Below, in pieces: positions 1 to 9,101 of a stretch of 64,000 nt of DNA. A model generated the notes under the pieces. It was not told the DNA's origin. It made no database searches and was given only the letters and a program-made list of their open reading frames with translations. Numbering within the stretch: position 1 is the stretch's first letter; each line of letters starts with the position of its first letter. Both the position numbers and the translations under genes were made by a program. Location: positions 564,501-628,500 of the forward strand of contig NZ_FZPD01000004.1 of assembly GCF_900188325.1 (NCBI RefSeq), written 5' to 3'. Source of the DNA: Ekhidna lutea (GTDB lineage: Bacteria; Bacteroidota; Bacteroidia; Cytophagales; Cyclobacteriaceae).

Positions 1-434
1 GCAACTTCCTTTATTTAGGACGTGGATATAATTTCCCTGTTGCGTTGGAAGGCGCTCTAAAACTCAAAGAAATCTCATACATCCATGCTGAAGGCTATCC
101 TGCTGCTGAAATGAAGCATGGACCTATTGCGCTTATTGATGAAAATATGCCTGTGGTAGTGATTGCAACCAGAGATAGTAGCTATGACAAGGTCGTATCA
201 AACATTCAAGAGGTAAAAGCCAGAAAAGGAGTTGTAATTGCGATTGTAACTGAGGGAGACTCACTTATCCCAGGAATGGCAGACTTCACAATCGAAGTGC
301 CAGCCACTCATGAGTCATTAATGCCTCTTGTTTCCGTTATTCCATTGCAACTATTGAGCTATCACATAGCTGTAATGCGTGGAGCCAACGTTGATCAACC
401 CAGGAATTTGGCAAAATCCGTCACTGTAGAATAA
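1..434 (+). CDS. glmS: Glutamine--fructose-6-phosphate aminotransferase (isomerising), C-terminal fragment
   Basis: GlmS makes glucosamine 6-phosphate from fructose 6-phosphate and glutamine, the entry to cell-wall amino sugars. Only the 3' end is in the window: the frame is open from base 3, so the true start lies to the left. The visible ~143 residues are the end of the second sugar-isomerase (SIS) domain. They contain [19 protein letters not shown] and [19 protein letters not shown], and finish with the usual [11 protein letters not shown] tail. A RidA-family gene follows 9 bp later in the same direction, so the two are probably co-transcribed. Identity is seen directly; the missing N-terminal glutaminase domain is assumed to be upstream. 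Confidence 0.95.
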   Translation, partial: NFLYLGRGYNFPVALEGALKLKEISYIHAEGYPAAEMKHGPIALIDENMPVVVIATRDSSYDKVVSNIQEVKARKGVVIAIVTEGDSLIPGMADFTIEVPATHESLMPLVSVIPLQLLSYHIAVMRGANVDQPRNLAKSVTVE

Positions 435-443
435 CTTTCAGGT

Positions 444-821
444 ATGAAGGAGATTATCAACTCACCAAAGGCACCAGCGCCTATCGGACCATATTCCCAA
501 GCAATTAAATCTGGAAATACACTTTATGTTTCAGGTCAAATTCCAATTGATGAATCAAATGGATCATTGGTTGAAGGATCAATAGAAGAGGAGACTGAGC
601 AGGTTATGAAGAACCTTGGGTATATTCTTGAAGAAGCCGGACTTACCTTTGAACATGTACTCAAATGCTCCATTTTCGTCTCTAGTATGGATAATTTTGG
701 ACGGATCAACGAAGTATACGGAAAATACTTCCAGAACAACCCTCCTGCCAGAGAGACGGTAGAAGTGAGCAAACTACCTAAGGGAGTGAACGTAGAGATC
801 TCCTGCATTGCAACATTTTAA
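444..821 (+). CDS. ridA: RidA family reactive-intermediate deaminase
   Basis: The 125-residue length and the motifs NSPKAPAPIGPYSQAIKSGN near the start and LPKGVNVEISCIA at the end are those of the RidA (YjgF/YER057c/UK114) family. Canonical members hydrolyse reactive enamine/imine intermediates released by PLP enzymes. The catalytic-type arginine is present in the PPARETVEVSKLPKG segment. The protein should be a small cytosolic trimer. It starts 9 bp after the glmS stop, so it is likely an operon partner. A second, more divergent RidA-like gene lies at 39126-39506; this copy is the closer match to canonical RidA. Confidence 0.92.
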   Translation: MKEIINSPKAPAPIGPYSQAIKSGNTLYVSGQIPIDESNGSLVEGSIEEETEQVMKNLGYILEEAGLTFEHVLKCSIFVSSMDNFGRINEVYGKYFQNNPPARETVEVSKLPKGVNVEISCIATF

Positions 822-862
822 GGAATAAAAGCCCAAACCTTAACTTTCCATTTTCTGATTCT

Positions 863-870
863 TATTTTTG
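863..870 (+). promoter_or_regulatory. Predicted -7 promoter element of gltX
   Basis: TATTTTTG fits the Bacteroidota -7 consensus TAnnTTTG exactly and lies 21 bp before the gltX ATG. No clear TTTG -33 element is seen 19 bp upstream, so this is a half-match only. Confidence 0.6.
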
Positions 871-891
871 CGCTCCAATCAGAACGCATAT

Positions 892-2427
892 ATGGATAAC
901 GTAAGAGTCAGGTTTGCACCAAGTCCCACAGGTGGGTTACATATCGGGGGAGTAAGAACTGCCCTTTTCAACTATCTCTTTGCCAAAAAACACAATGGTA
1001 CTTTTATTTTAAGAATAGAGGATACAGATCAGACTCGATCTGTTGAAGGAGCGGAAGAGTACATAAAAAATACACTCGATTGGTGTGGGATCAATCCCGA
1101 AGAAGGGCCTGATCAAGGAGGGGAATATGGCCCCTATCGACAGTCTGATAGAAAAAACATTTATAAACAATATGCAGAGAAGCTGATTGCGGACGGGAAC
1201 GCCTACTATGCATTTGACACCCCGGAGGAATTAGAAGCGATGCGTGAGCGACTGAAGGAATCTCGCGTAGTAAACCCACAATACGACACAGTCACCCGAA
1301 CCACCATGAAAAACTCGCTTACGCTTTCGGAAGAAGAAGTGAAGCGTAGAATTGACAATGGTGATCCTTATGTCATTAGAATCAAAATTCCTAAAAAGGA
1401 AGAAGTTCGCCTAAATGATATGGTGAGAGGATGGGTGATGGTCCATACGGAAGTTTTGGATGATAAAGTGCTGATGAAGTCTGATGGGATGCCAACCTAT
1501 CACCTTGCTAACATTGTGGATGATCACTTGATGAAAATCACACATGTGATCCGTGGGGAGGAATGGCTACCGTCTGCACCTCTTCATGTTCTTTTGTATC
1601 AGTTTTTGGGCTGGGAGGATGAAATGCCACAGTTTGCCCACCTTCCACTCATACTCAAACCGGATGGGAATGGTAAGCTTAGCAAGAGAGCAGCAGATAA
1701 AGCCGGGTTCCCAATTTTCCCATTGAACTGGAAAGACCCGGGAAGCAATGAAGTTTCAGTTGGCTTCAAAGAGACTGGTTTTTTGCCGGAAGCCATGGTT
1801 AACTTTCTGGCTTTTCTTGGATGGAACCCTGGTACTGAACAAGAAATTTTCTCTTTAGAGGAGCTGGTTAAAGAATTCTCAGATCAGCGAATCAATAAAG
1901 CCGGAACCAAGTTTGACTTTGACAAAGCTAAGTGGTTCAACCAGCAGTACATTAAGGCAAGACCATCAGAGGATTTTGTTAGTGGACTTATCGAAGATTT
2001 AAAAACGAAACACGATATATCATGTGATGCTGATACAGCTATTAAAATTATTGACCTTTTAAAAGAGCGAGTTACTTTTCAAAGTGAATTTGCTGCAAAT
2101 GGGTTAGTTATATTCCAGGCACCATCATCATTTGATGAAAAAGTCCTAAAGAAGAAATGGAAAGAAGATACTCCCGAAGCTCTCAGACTTTTTGCTGAAA
2201 AGCTTCAGCATCAAGATGAAGTTGATGCAGAAGCAGCTAAATCGTTATTCTGGGAAACATTAGAAGCTTCAGATTACAAACCCGGTCAATTCATGCAACC
2301 CTTAAGGCTTACGCTTACCGGAGAAGGTTCGGGTCCTGATCTTATGGCTATCATTGAAATACTTGGAGGAGAAAAGGCAGCTGAGCGAATTTTATCATCA
2401 ATATCTTTGTTAGAGAATCAAAGCTGA
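892..2427 (+). CDS. gltX: Glutamyl-tRNA synthetase
   Basis: Class I aminoacyl-tRNA synthetase that charges tRNA-Glu in the cytosol. The 511-residue length is normal. The HIGH-type signature is HIGG at residues 17-20 (in FAPSPTGGLHIGG) and the KMSKS-type signature is KLSKR near residue 262. The C-terminal anticodon-binding region carries LFWETLEASDYKPGQF. The ATG at 892 is chosen because translation from it begins directly with MDNVRVRFAPSPTG, the family start; an in-frame TTG at 868 lies inside the predicted -7 element and is rejected. A 60-residue gene follows 4 bp after the stop. Confidence 0.97.
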   Translation: MDNVRVRFAPSPTGGLHIGGVRTALFNYLFAKKHNGTFILRIEDTDQTRSVEGAEEYIKNTLDWCGINPEEGPDQGGEYGPYRQSDRKNIYKQYAEKLIADGNAYYAFDTPEELEAMRERLKESRVVNPQYDTVTRTTMKNSLTLSEEEVKRRIDNGDPYVIRIKIPKKEEVRLNDMVRGWVMVHTEVLDDKVLMKSDGMPTYHLANIVDDHLMKITHVIRGEEWLPSAPLHVLLYQFLGWEDEMPQFAHLPLILKPDGNGKLSKRAADKAGFPIFPLNWKDPGSNEVSVGFKETGFLPEAMVNFLAFLGWNPGTEQEIFSLEELVKEFSDQRINKAGTKFDFDKAKWFNQQYIKARPSEDFVSGLIEDLKTKHDISCDADTAIKIIDLLKERVTFQSEFAANGLVIFQAPSSFDEKVLKKKWKEDTPEALRLFAEKLQHQDEVDAEAAKSLFWETLEASDYKPGQFMQPLRLTLTGEGSGPDLMAIIEILGGEKAAERILSSISLLENQS

Positions 2428-2431
2428 AGCT

Positions 2432-2614
2432 ATGAGTAAAAAAGAAAAAGCACGTGTACACAAAGATTTAGATGGTTTGGAGCTAAATGTAGACTCATTT
2501 GGTGAAATATCGTCAAACATGCCTATTGATCAACTCAATAAGTTTCTTAATAAGAATGTAGAAGACAAGAAGCTAAAAGATAGGGATGATTTGGATAAAC
2601 TGAAGAAAGACTAA
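2432..2614 (+). CDS. Small charged hypothetical protein downstream of gltX
   Basis: A 60-residue, soluble, Lys/Asp-rich protein (MSKKEKARVHKDLDGLELNV, with an FGEISSNMPIDQLNKFLN core) and no signal peptide or membrane segment. It starts 4 bp after gltX, so it is probably translated from the same mRNA. I do not recognise a family. The DLDGLELNVDSFGE stretch looks like a folded core rather than random low complexity, which with the tight spacing supports a real gene. Function is unknown. Confidence 0.65.
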   Translation: MSKKEKARVHKDLDGLELNVDSFGEISSNMPIDQLNKFLNKNVEDKKLKDRDDLDKLKKD

Positions 2615-2645
2615 ATCCCCTTTTTTTACCTCAGTGCTGATTGAC

Positions 2646-2653
2646 TATTTTCG
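2646..2653 (+). promoter_or_regulatory. Predicted -7 promoter element of the saccharopine-dehydrogenase-like gene
   Basis: TATTTTCG differs from the TAnnTTTG consensus at one base and sits 21 bp before the ATG at 2675, the same geometry as in gltX. No -33 box was recognised. Confidence 0.45.
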
Positions 2654-2674
2654 CACTCATTTCAAGATGTGCAT

Positions 2675-3880
2675 ATGAAAAAGATCGGTATCATTAAAGA
2701 GGGCAAAGTTCCTATCGACAGAAGAGTTCCCCTTACTCCTCAGCAAGCCAAGCAATTAAAAGAAAATTTTGATGTAGAAGTAGTAGTCCAGAGCAGTGAT
2801 ATTCGCTGTTTTTCCGATGACGACTATAGAAATGCTGGCTTATCAATTGTTGAGTCGGTAGAAGATTGCGACATTATCCTTGGTGTCAAAGAAGTACCAA
2901 TGGATAAACTGGTACCAAACAAAACGCACTTCTTCTTTTCTCATACCATCAAGAAGCAGGATTACAATAGAGATCTACTCAGAACTATACTTGATAAAAA
3001 CATCCAACTTATTGACTGGGAAACCCTCACCAATGAAAATGGAAACAGAATCATTGCATTTGGTCGGTGGGCTGGGATTGTTGGAGCCTACAACGGACTC
3101 TGGACGTATGGAAAAAGATACAACCTGTTCAACTTAAGAAGAGCACATGAATGTTTTGATTACGAGGATTTAAAAACTGAGTATACAAAAATCAAGCTCC
3201 CCAATATCAAAATTGCACTCACCGGTGGTGGGCGAGTTACAAAAGGAGCGATGGAAGTACTGCTTGGTGCCGGAATAAGCCAGGTGACTCCTCACGAATT
3301 TTTAACAGAACGTTTTGAGGAGCCGGTATTTACTCAACTAAATTCGAGAGATTATAACAGGCGAAAAGATGGAGCGGAATTCCATCGTAATGAGTTTTAT
3401 AAAAATCCAGAACTATACGAGGGGGACTTTTTAAAATATGCAAAGGTGACAGATGTATTGATTGCCTGTGCTTTTTGGGATCCGGCTGCCCCAGTACTTT
3501 TTCATCGAGAAGATATCATCAAAGATGATTTTGATATCCGGATAATTGCTGACATCACATGTGACATTGAAGGCTCAATTCCTTCAACAAAAAAACCTAG
3601 CACCATTGATGATCCCATCTATGATTATAACCCAAGTGATGACGAAGTAGAACAAGCACTCACAGATGAAGGGAATATTACTGTAATGGCAGTGGATAAT
3701 TTACCTTGTGAATTGCCAAGAGATGCCTCTGAGAGCTTTGGAAATGAGTTAATTAATAACGTAATCCCTCCCCTTTTAGGAGATGATGAGAAGGGTATAA
3801 TCAGTCGAGCCACCATCACTAAAGCTGGGGCATTGACAGAAAAATATGATTACCTTCAAGACTATGTTGATGGAAAATAA
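2675..3880 (+). CDS. Saccharopine dehydrogenase-like / AlaDH-PNT family NAD(P)-dependent oxidoreductase
   Basis: A 401-residue cytosolic protein. The N-terminal part (KIGIIKEGKVPIDRRVPLTP) is the alanine dehydrogenase/transhydrogenase N-terminal fold. FFFSHTIKKQ near residue 90 resembles the substrate loop of lysine-forming saccharopine dehydrogenases (LYS1/LKR type). The central IALTGGGRVTKGAMEVL segment is the Rossmann nucleotide-binding loop (a G-rich turn), and IADITCDIEGSIPST follows. By family it would interconvert lysine and saccharopine or act on a related amino or keto acid; the substrate cannot be fixed from sequence. ATG at 2675 is preferred over an in-frame GTG at 2669. It ends at a strong convergent terminator. 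Confidence 0.75.
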   Translation: MKKIGIIKEGKVPIDRRVPLTPQQAKQLKENFDVEVVVQSSDIRCFSDDDYRNAGLSIVESVEDCDIILGVKEVPMDKLVPNKTHFFFSHTIKKQDYNRDLLRTILDKNIQLIDWETLTNENGNRIIAFGRWAGIVGAYNGLWTYGKRYNLFNLRRAHECFDYEDLKTEYTKIKLPNIKIALTGGGRVTKGAMEVLLGAGISQVTPHEFLTERFEEPVFTQLNSRDYNRRKDGAEFHRNEFYKNPELYEGDFLKYAKVTDVLIACAFWDPAAPVLFHREDIIKDDFDIRIIADITCDIEGSIPSTKKPSTIDDPIYDYNPSDDEVEQALTDEGNITVMAVDNLPCELPRDASESFGNELINNVIPPLLGDDEKGIISRATITKAGALTEKYDYLQDYVDGK

Positions 3881-3914
3881 AAAACCACCCAGATAAAAAT
3901 ACCTGGGTGGTTTT
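3881..3914. terminator. Bidirectional hairpin terminator
   Basis: Perfect 12-bp stem (AAAACCACCCAG / CTGGGTGGTTTT) with a 10-base loop between convergent genes. T-rich tracts follow on both strands, longer on the minus strand, so it can stop both the dehydrogenase-like gene and the lipoprotein gene. Confidence 0.88.
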
Positions 3915-3933
3915 GAAAGAAAGCTTCTAAAGC

Positions 3934-4998
3934 TTAATCTTCAAATTCCTCGAATGTTTCTTCAATTTCCTGTAACACCGGCTCTAGAATATCCTCAAGA
4001 TTTTCTTTCGTTCCATCTGAATATTCTACGTAAGCCACATAGTCTTCAAACCCAGGTTCAATTTCTTCTAGTTCAAAGACAATATCACCAACTTTAGTGT
4101 CGCCGGAGAATAGTGCAAGATTTATAAAGTCATTCGGATCAGCATCTTCTGGAAGATCTCTCACATCTACATCGCCACCTATTTTCAAATCTCTGTAAGT
4201 AACAGATCCTTCGAAATAAACAGGTTCTTCTTTTTCTGCGGATTCAAACTCTACACTTAAATCAATCGCAACGATCAACTCATCGCTGATAGAAATAGAG
4301 CTCAGGATTGAGGACTTTTGAGCAAAAGTGTCATCAAAGCTTAGCTCAAAATTGAATGGTGAAACAAAAAGCGAGACCTCCGCTTTTTCTGGAGCACCAA
4401 CACTAGACCAATTTACTTCAAAGTCTAATTCAATAACTGTAGTTTCGTCTACTTTAACGTATCCTACTATAATAGATGGTAAGTAATACTCATCTACATA
4501 CTCACCGTGATCTTCCGTGATTTTAACGAACTCAAGCGCTGAGATTTTCAATTCAGCGTTATTTGTTTCAGAACCTTCTGTTGGGAATTTCACAATGAAA
4601 AACTCAGACTCTGCTTTATCAAAATCACCAATTTCAGGATTCCATTCATACAAACCCTGGATGTCCTCCAAAGAAGTCACATCGTCATTGCTTGTCCTTG
4701 CAGCTGGTCCATTGACAAAGTATTGAATGATGAGATTCAATCTCCCTTTTGTCCATTCTTTTTCGCTTACCCTTCCTCCAATCACTGCAGAGCCTTCCAA
4801 TAAGTTCGCGAAATCAATCACCGCCTGCGCTCCATCAGATTCAACTAATGAAACCACATCGTCTCCAAGCTTGTCAGCCGAGTTATTGACTAAAGCCTTT
4901 GCATCATCTGCTGTTAAATCAACATTTTTTTCATCATCATTATTACATCCGGAAAGGATGAATAAGCCGAGTAGTAATACTCCAAGTAGTTTTTTCAT
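3934..4998 (-). CDS. Hypothetical lipoprotein, acidic
   Basis: A 354-residue exported protein with a lipoprotein signal: MKKLLGVLLLGLFILSGCNN, lipobox LSGC with Cys18 as the predicted lipidation site. The mature part is strongly acidic (many D/E, ending in EIEETFEEFED) and predicted soluble, with alternating beta-like segments. No enzymatic motif or known domain was recognised. It is flanked by terminators at 3881-3914 and by the rho terminator at 5061-5080, so it is probably a single-gene unit. The role is unknown; an outer-membrane or periplasmic location is inferred from the signal. Confidence 0.8.
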   Translation of the reverse strand: MKKLLGVLLLGLFILSGCNNDDEKNVDLTADDAKALVNNSADKLGDDVVSLVESDGAQAVIDFANLLEGSAVIGGRVSEKEWTKGRLNLIIQYFVNGPAARTSNDDVTSLEDIQGLYEWNPEIGDFDKAESEFFIVKFPTEGSETNNAELKISALEFVKITEDHGEYVDEYYLPSIIVGYVKVDETTVIELDFEVNWSSVGAPEKAEVSLFVSPFNFELSFDDTFAQKSSILSSISISDELIVAIDLSVEFESAEKEEPVYFEGSVTYRDLKIGGDVDVRDLPEDADPNDFINLALFSGDTKVGDIVFELEEIEPGFEDYVAYVEYSDGTKENLEDILEPVLQEIEETFEEFED

Positions 4999-5060
4999 AG
5001 TGATAGAATTTTACCTATTTATAGATTTAGTGTAATTATTTGATGAGGCATAAAAAAAAA

Positions 5061-5080
5061 GCCAGACCCCCAAGTCTGGC
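5061..5080 (-). terminator. Intrinsic terminator of rho
   Basis: Read on the minus strand, a 7-bp GC-rich stem (GCCAGAC / GTCTGGC, 6-base loop) is followed by nine T residues, starting about 26 bp after the rho stop. The gene for Rho is therefore itself ended by a Rho-independent signal. Confidence 0.88.
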
Positions 5081-5106
5081 TTTAGAATTACTTTTTCTTC
5101 GACGAA

Positions 5107-6690
5107 CTAGCCATTCATACTGACCAAGAACTCATCATTATTGGCAGTTCCTTTCATTTTGCTGAGCAAGAATTCCATCGCTTCATTACTATTCATATCT
5201 GACATGAACTTACGAAGTATCCACACTCGCTTAAGTTCTTCAGGATCCATCAATAGATCTTCACGTCGAGTACCTGATGCCGGAACATCGATTGCAGGAT
5301 ATACTCGCTTATTAGAAAGTTTTCTATCAAGCTGAAGCTCCATGTTTCCAGTTCCTTTGAATTCCTCGAAGATTACCTCATCCATTTTCGAACCCGTCTC
5401 AATCAGTGCAGTAGCTATGATGGTCAATGATCCTCCATTCTCTACATTTCGGGCAGCTCCGAAGAATCTTTTAGGCTTGTGAAGCGCATTTGCATCCACA
5501 CCACCAGAAAGAATCTTTCCTGAGGAAGGGACAACAGTATTGTGCGCCCTTGCTAACCTAGTGATTGAATCAAGTAGGATAACTACGTCGTGACCACACT
5601 CAACCATTCGCTTCGCTTTCTCAAGCACCATGTTTGATACCTTGACGTGCTTATCAGCCTGCTCATCAAAGGTAGAAGCAACCACCTCTCCTTTTACTGA
5701 ACGTGCCATGTCTGTTACTTCCTCAGGTCGCTCATCTATAAGCAATACCATCAGGTAGCACTCAGGATGGTTCTCCGCAATCGCGTTCGCAACATTCTTT
5801 AGTAGTACTGTCTTACCAGTCTTAGGTTGAGCTACGATCATCCCTCTCTGTCCTTTTCCTATTGGAGAGAAAAGATCTAAAATTCTTGTGGAGTAATTGT
5901 CCGCTTTAGTGCTAAGGCTCAATTTCTCCTGTGGAAAAAGAGGAGTCAGGTATTCAAACGCAACTCTGTCTCTTACTTCTTCAGTAGTCTTACCGTTTAC
6001 GGTTTCTACTTTCAGTAGAGCGAAATATTTCTCTCCATCTTTCGGAGGCCTGATTTGACCTTTTACAGTATCCCCTGTTTTCAGCCCAAACAACTTAATT
6101 TGAGAAGGAGAGACATATATATCATCCGGACTAGCCAGATAATGGTAATCGCTTGAACGAAGGAAGCCATAGCCATCCTGCATAATCTCGAGCACGCCTT
6201 CATTCTCAATTACACCATCAAACTCTTTGATTTCTTCGTTGTAAGCCTCTTTCTTTCTGCGCTTTTCCTGTCGCTCAGCTTCACGCTCAGCTCGTTGGCT
6301 ATCTCGCTCTTGCTTTTCCTTGTTGTCGCCATCACGTTTGTCACCATCACGTTTGTCGTCTTTTTTATTGTCCTGACGAGGTGGTTTGCCCTCTTTCTTT
6401 TCAGGCTTATCGTCCTTCTTATCAGCCTCTGGTTTATCCTTTTTAGGAGCCTCTTTCTTTGGGCGCGGCTTTTTATCAGATTTCTCCTTTGGAGCTTCTG
6501 CAGGAGTTCCTCCTAAAGAATCATTTTTAATTTTTTTGATTTCGCCTTCCGGCATGCTTGCTTGCTGATCCAGGATAGCGTAGATAAGATCCTGTTTTGC
6601 TAGCTTCTTAAAGTTCTTAATTCCTAGTTTCTCTGCTATCTCCTTTAGTTCGGATAGCAGCATTACACTAAGATCATCTAGTGTGTACAT
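5107..6690 (-). CDS. rho: Transcription termination factor Rho with charged insertion
   Basis: Hexameric RNA-dependent ATPase that ends transcription. The 527 residues are longer than the ~420 of E. coli Rho. Order of parts: a Rho N-terminal helical domain (residues ~1-45, [19 protein letters not shown]); a Lys/Asp/Glu/Arg-rich low-complexity insertion (~50-150, with [11 protein letters not shown]); an OB/cold-shock RNA-binding domain ([20 protein letters not shown], ~160-230); and the RecA-type ATPase with Walker [12 protein letters not shown] and the [18 protein letters not shown] segment. Such insertions are known from Bacteroidota Rho. The 5' region is divergent from serS and includes a CCGAA-GTT-TTCGG hairpin at 6738-6750. 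Confidence 0.97.
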   Translation of the reverse strand: MYTLDDLSVMLLSELKEIAEKLGIKNFKKLAKQDLIYAILDQQASMPEGEIKKIKNDSLGGTPAEAPKEKSDKKPRPKKEAPKKDKPEADKKDDKPEKKEGKPPRQDNKKDDKRDGDKRDGDNKEKQERDSQRAEREAERQEKRRKKEAYNEEIKEFDGVIENEGVLEIMQDGYGFLRSSDYHYLASPDDIYVSPSQIKLFGLKTGDTVKGQIRPPKDGEKYFALLKVETVNGKTTEEVRDRVAFEYLTPLFPQEKLSLSTKADNYSTRILDLFSPIGKGQRGMIVAQPKTGKTVLLKNVANAIAENHPECYLMVLLIDERPEEVTDMARSVKGEVVASTFDEQADKHVKVSNMVLEKAKRMVECGHDVVILLDSITRLARAHNTVVPSSGKILSGGVDANALHKPKRFFGAARNVENGGSLTIIATALIETGSKMDEVIFEEFKGTGNMELQLDRKLSNKRVYPAIDVPASGTRREDLLMDPEELKRVWILRKFMSDMNSNEAMEFLLSKMKGTANNDEFLVSMNG

Positions 6691-6937
6691 AACTGTGTAT
6701 AAAAGTGGGTTTCAAAATTTAACTTGTAATAAAAGTTCCGAAGTTTTCGGGGTAATCGTCTGTTTGCTTTTGTTAAGCAGAAAAACCCGGCTGAGTTTTT
6801 CACGGATTGCTTCGCAATAATAGACTATCCCATACTATTTCACAAACAACACGAAAAAATTTAGCTTTTATCAATTCCTACACTATTTCAACTGAAAATC
6901 ATTTTTCTTTGCGGACTGATTAAAAAGAGACATTCCA

Positions 6938-8221
6938 ATGCTGCAGGTTGCAACAATAAAAAACAATCTTGACAAATATGTAAACGGTCTTCAAAAGAGA
7001 GGGTTCAAAGGAGCTGAAGAGCTTTTGAACGATGTGCTCACTCTGGACGAAAACCGAAAACGAATTCAAGGTGAACTGGATGAAGTCCTTCATGAGTCAA
7101 ACAAGATTGCAAAAGAAATTGGGCAATTGTTTAAGCAAGGAAAAAAGGATGAAGCTGAAAAGGCCAAAACTAGAACCTCAGAGCTGAAGCAAAAGAGCAA
7201 AACGCTAACAGAGGAATTGAATGGCATAGAAACCTCATTGACTAAACACCTCTATAATATCCCCAACATTCCACATGAATCAGTGCCCGTTGGAAATACT
7301 GATGAGGATAATGAATTAGTTAAGTTAAAAGACAAAAACATTCCGAATTTAGGTGACCACAAAAAGCCTCACTGGGATCTTATTGAAGAGTATGATATTG
7401 TAGACTTTGAGCTTGGCAATAAAGTAAGTGGCGCAGGATTCCCCTTTTATAAAAAGCAGGGTGCCCGAATGGTGCGTGGCATGATTAATTACTTTCTGGA
7501 CAAGGCAGCTGAAGCAGGATATGAAGAAGTTCAACCTCCGGTAGTCATCAATGAAGCTTCCGGTCTGGGCACTGGTCAGCTCCCTGATAAAGAAGGTCAG
7601 ATGTATCATATGGAGGCAAATGACCTGTATTTAATTCCCACTGCTGAAGTTCCCATCACTAATATGTATCGTGATGTCATCTTAAAGCAAGATGAACTTC
7701 CTGTAAAGCATACAGGTCATACGCCTTGCTTTAGAAGAGAAGCAGGGTCATGGGGCTCACATGTTCGTGGACTAAATCGTCTGCATCAGTTTGATAAAGT
7801 TGAGATCGTTCAGGTAGTGGAGCCTGAAAAATCATACGAAGTTCTTGATGAAATGGTATCACACGTTGAGAACCTGATTAAATCCCTTGGCCTTCCTTAT
7901 CGGATATTAAGACTGTGCGCTGGCGACTTAGGCTTCACCGCTGCGATCACCTATGATTTTGAAGTGTACTCTGCCGCGCAGGAAAAATGGCTGGAGGTTA
8001 GCTCTGTATCTAATTTTGAAACCTATCAGGCCAATAGACTTAAACTCAGAATCAAAAACAAAGAGGGTAAAAAAGAGCTGGCGCACACCTTAAATGGTAG
8101 TGCCTTGGCACTACCTCGTATTATGGCAGCTATTCTTGAGAATAACCAAACTGGTGATAGCATCAAAATGCCTGAAGTATTGCACCCTTATTTAGGTTTC
8201 AAGGAGATTACTAGGAGATAA
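6938..8221 (+). CDS. serS: Seryl-tRNA synthetase
   Basis: Class II synthetase that charges tRNA-Ser (and tRNA-Sec where present). The 427-residue length is typical. Residues ~30-105 form the charged antiparallel coiled-coil arm that grips the long variable arm of tRNA-Ser (EEAEKAKTRTSELKQKSKTL region). The catalytic core shows motif 2 (TPCFRREAGSWG) and motif 3 (NGSALALPRIMAAILEN). The start at 6938 matches the conserved MLQVATIKNN opening. A TTTCTTTGC element at 6904-6912 may be its -7 box. An acetyltransferase gene follows 39 bp downstream. Confidence 0.97.
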   Translation: MLQVATIKNNLDKYVNGLQKRGFKGAEELLNDVLTLDENRKRIQGELDEVLHESNKIAKEIGQLFKQGKKDEAEKAKTRTSELKQKSKTLTEELNGIETSLTKHLYNIPNIPHESVPVGNTDEDNELVKLKDKNIPNLGDHKKPHWDLIEEYDIVDFELGNKVSGAGFPFYKKQGARMVRGMINYFLDKAAEAGYEEVQPPVVINEASGLGTGQLPDKEGQMYHMEANDLYLIPTAEVPITNMYRDVILKQDELPVKHTGHTPCFRREAGSWGSHVRGLNRLHQFDKVEIVQVVEPEKSYEVLDEMVSHVENLIKSLGLPYRILRLCAGDLGFTAAITYDFEVYSAAQEKWLEVSSVSNFETYQANRLKLRIKNKEGKKELAHTLNGSALALPRIMAAILENNQTGDSIKMPEVLHPYLGFKEITRR

Positions 8222-8260
8222 AGCGTTGAGTTTAAAATTGAGGTTTCGTACTTTAGAGAT

Positions 8261-8707
8261 ATGATTAAAGTCAGAAAAGGACGAAAAGAAGATTTACCGA
8301 AAATACTTGAATTAATTAAAGAGCTGGCGCTCTATGAAAAAGCGCTGGAACAGGTAAAAAATTCAGTTACGCAGATGGAAGTCGATGGGTTTGGTGACAA
8401 TCCGGTGTTTGGGTTTATTGTGGCAGAAGAAAGCGATACCATTATTGGCACCTCTATATACTATTACCGATACTCCACATGGAAAGGGAAGAGACTTTAC
8501 CTTGAGGATCTGGTTGTTACCGAATCAAGAAGAGGAGACGGTGCAGGTAAATTACTTTTTGATGCCACATTAGAAATAGGACGCAAAACTAACTGCACTG
8601 GGATGATGTGGCAGGTACTTGACTGGAATGAACCAGCGATCAATTTTTACAAAAAGTACAATACCCAATTTGAAGACAACTGGGTCAACTGTAACATAGA
8701 CTTCTAA
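8261..8707 (+). CDS. GNAT family N-acetyltransferase, SSAT-like
   Basis: A 148-residue single-domain acetyltransferase of the GNAT superfamily. The order of elements (LPKILELIKELALYEKA, then LYLEDLVVTESRRGDGAGKLL with the acetyl-CoA pyrophosphate-binding Q/RxxGxG/A-type loop, then NEPAINFYKKYN) is that of spermidine/spermine or thialysine acetyltransferases. Acetylation of a polyamine or small amine in the cytosol is therefore likely, but the substrate is not certain. Its stop overlaps by 4 bp the stop of the convergent DUF4286 gene. Confidence 0.85.
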   Translation: MIKVRKGRKEDLPKILELIKELALYEKALEQVKNSVTQMEVDGFGDNPVFGFIVAEESDTIIGTSIYYYRYSTWKGKRLYLEDLVVTESRRGDGAGKLLFDATLEIGRKTNCTGMMWQVLDWNEPAINFYKKYNTQFEDNWVNCNIDF

Positions 8708-9009
8708 ACTTCCTCCAGAACTGTCCTGAAAGCTGCCATCTTTGTGCCGTATCGGATGATAGACTTTTTTTGAATTTTGGGAGCGACTGTATCCAAATAG
8801 GTTTCCAGATGTCCCAGCGTTTCAGCCATGTATTGAATGGCGTAGGTGGTTCCTGTATCGTCCTCCCCTTGAGATAACATTTTCATCATTCGATAATCCG
8901 TAAAAAAGCCCGTATCCATGACCTCAGGGATATGAGTTTCTTTCATCCAGTCGATCCAGTCCTTTTCTACATCTGCATCTATATTGACGGTAACATTGTA
9001 TAATATCAT
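8704..9009 (-). CDS. DUF4286 family protein
   Basis: A 101-residue soluble protein of the DUF4286 family, common in Bacteroidota and of unknown function. Typical features are the start MILYNVTVNIDADVEKDWID, the WMKETHIPEVMDTGFFTDYR segment and the YGTKMAAFRTVLEEV end. The fold probably resembles ferredoxin-like monooxygenase domains, but no catalytic residues are evident. The ATG at 9009 is chosen because it gives the family start; an in-frame ATG 24 bp upstream adds residues that do not fit. Confidence 0.82.
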   Translation of the reverse strand: MILYNVTVNIDADVEKDWIDWMKETHIPEVMDTGFFTDYRMMKMLSQGEDDTGTTYAIQYMAETLGHLETYLDTVAPKIQKKSIIRYGTKMAAFRTVLEEV

Positions 9010-9101
9010 GAGGGCTTTTATTAGGTTTGGCAAAGTAAGAAAACGGATTACTTACTACCTCAGTTTTAAAACATTTTTATTTAATACCGGTTATTGTGGG
9101 C

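Noticed and set aside
6295-6568. Hydrophobic ORFs on the plus strand opposite the rho insertion
   Set aside because: They are the antisense of the Lys/Asp/Glu-rich low-complexity repeat in Rho; Leu/Phe/Val/Ser-rich text is the expected shadow.
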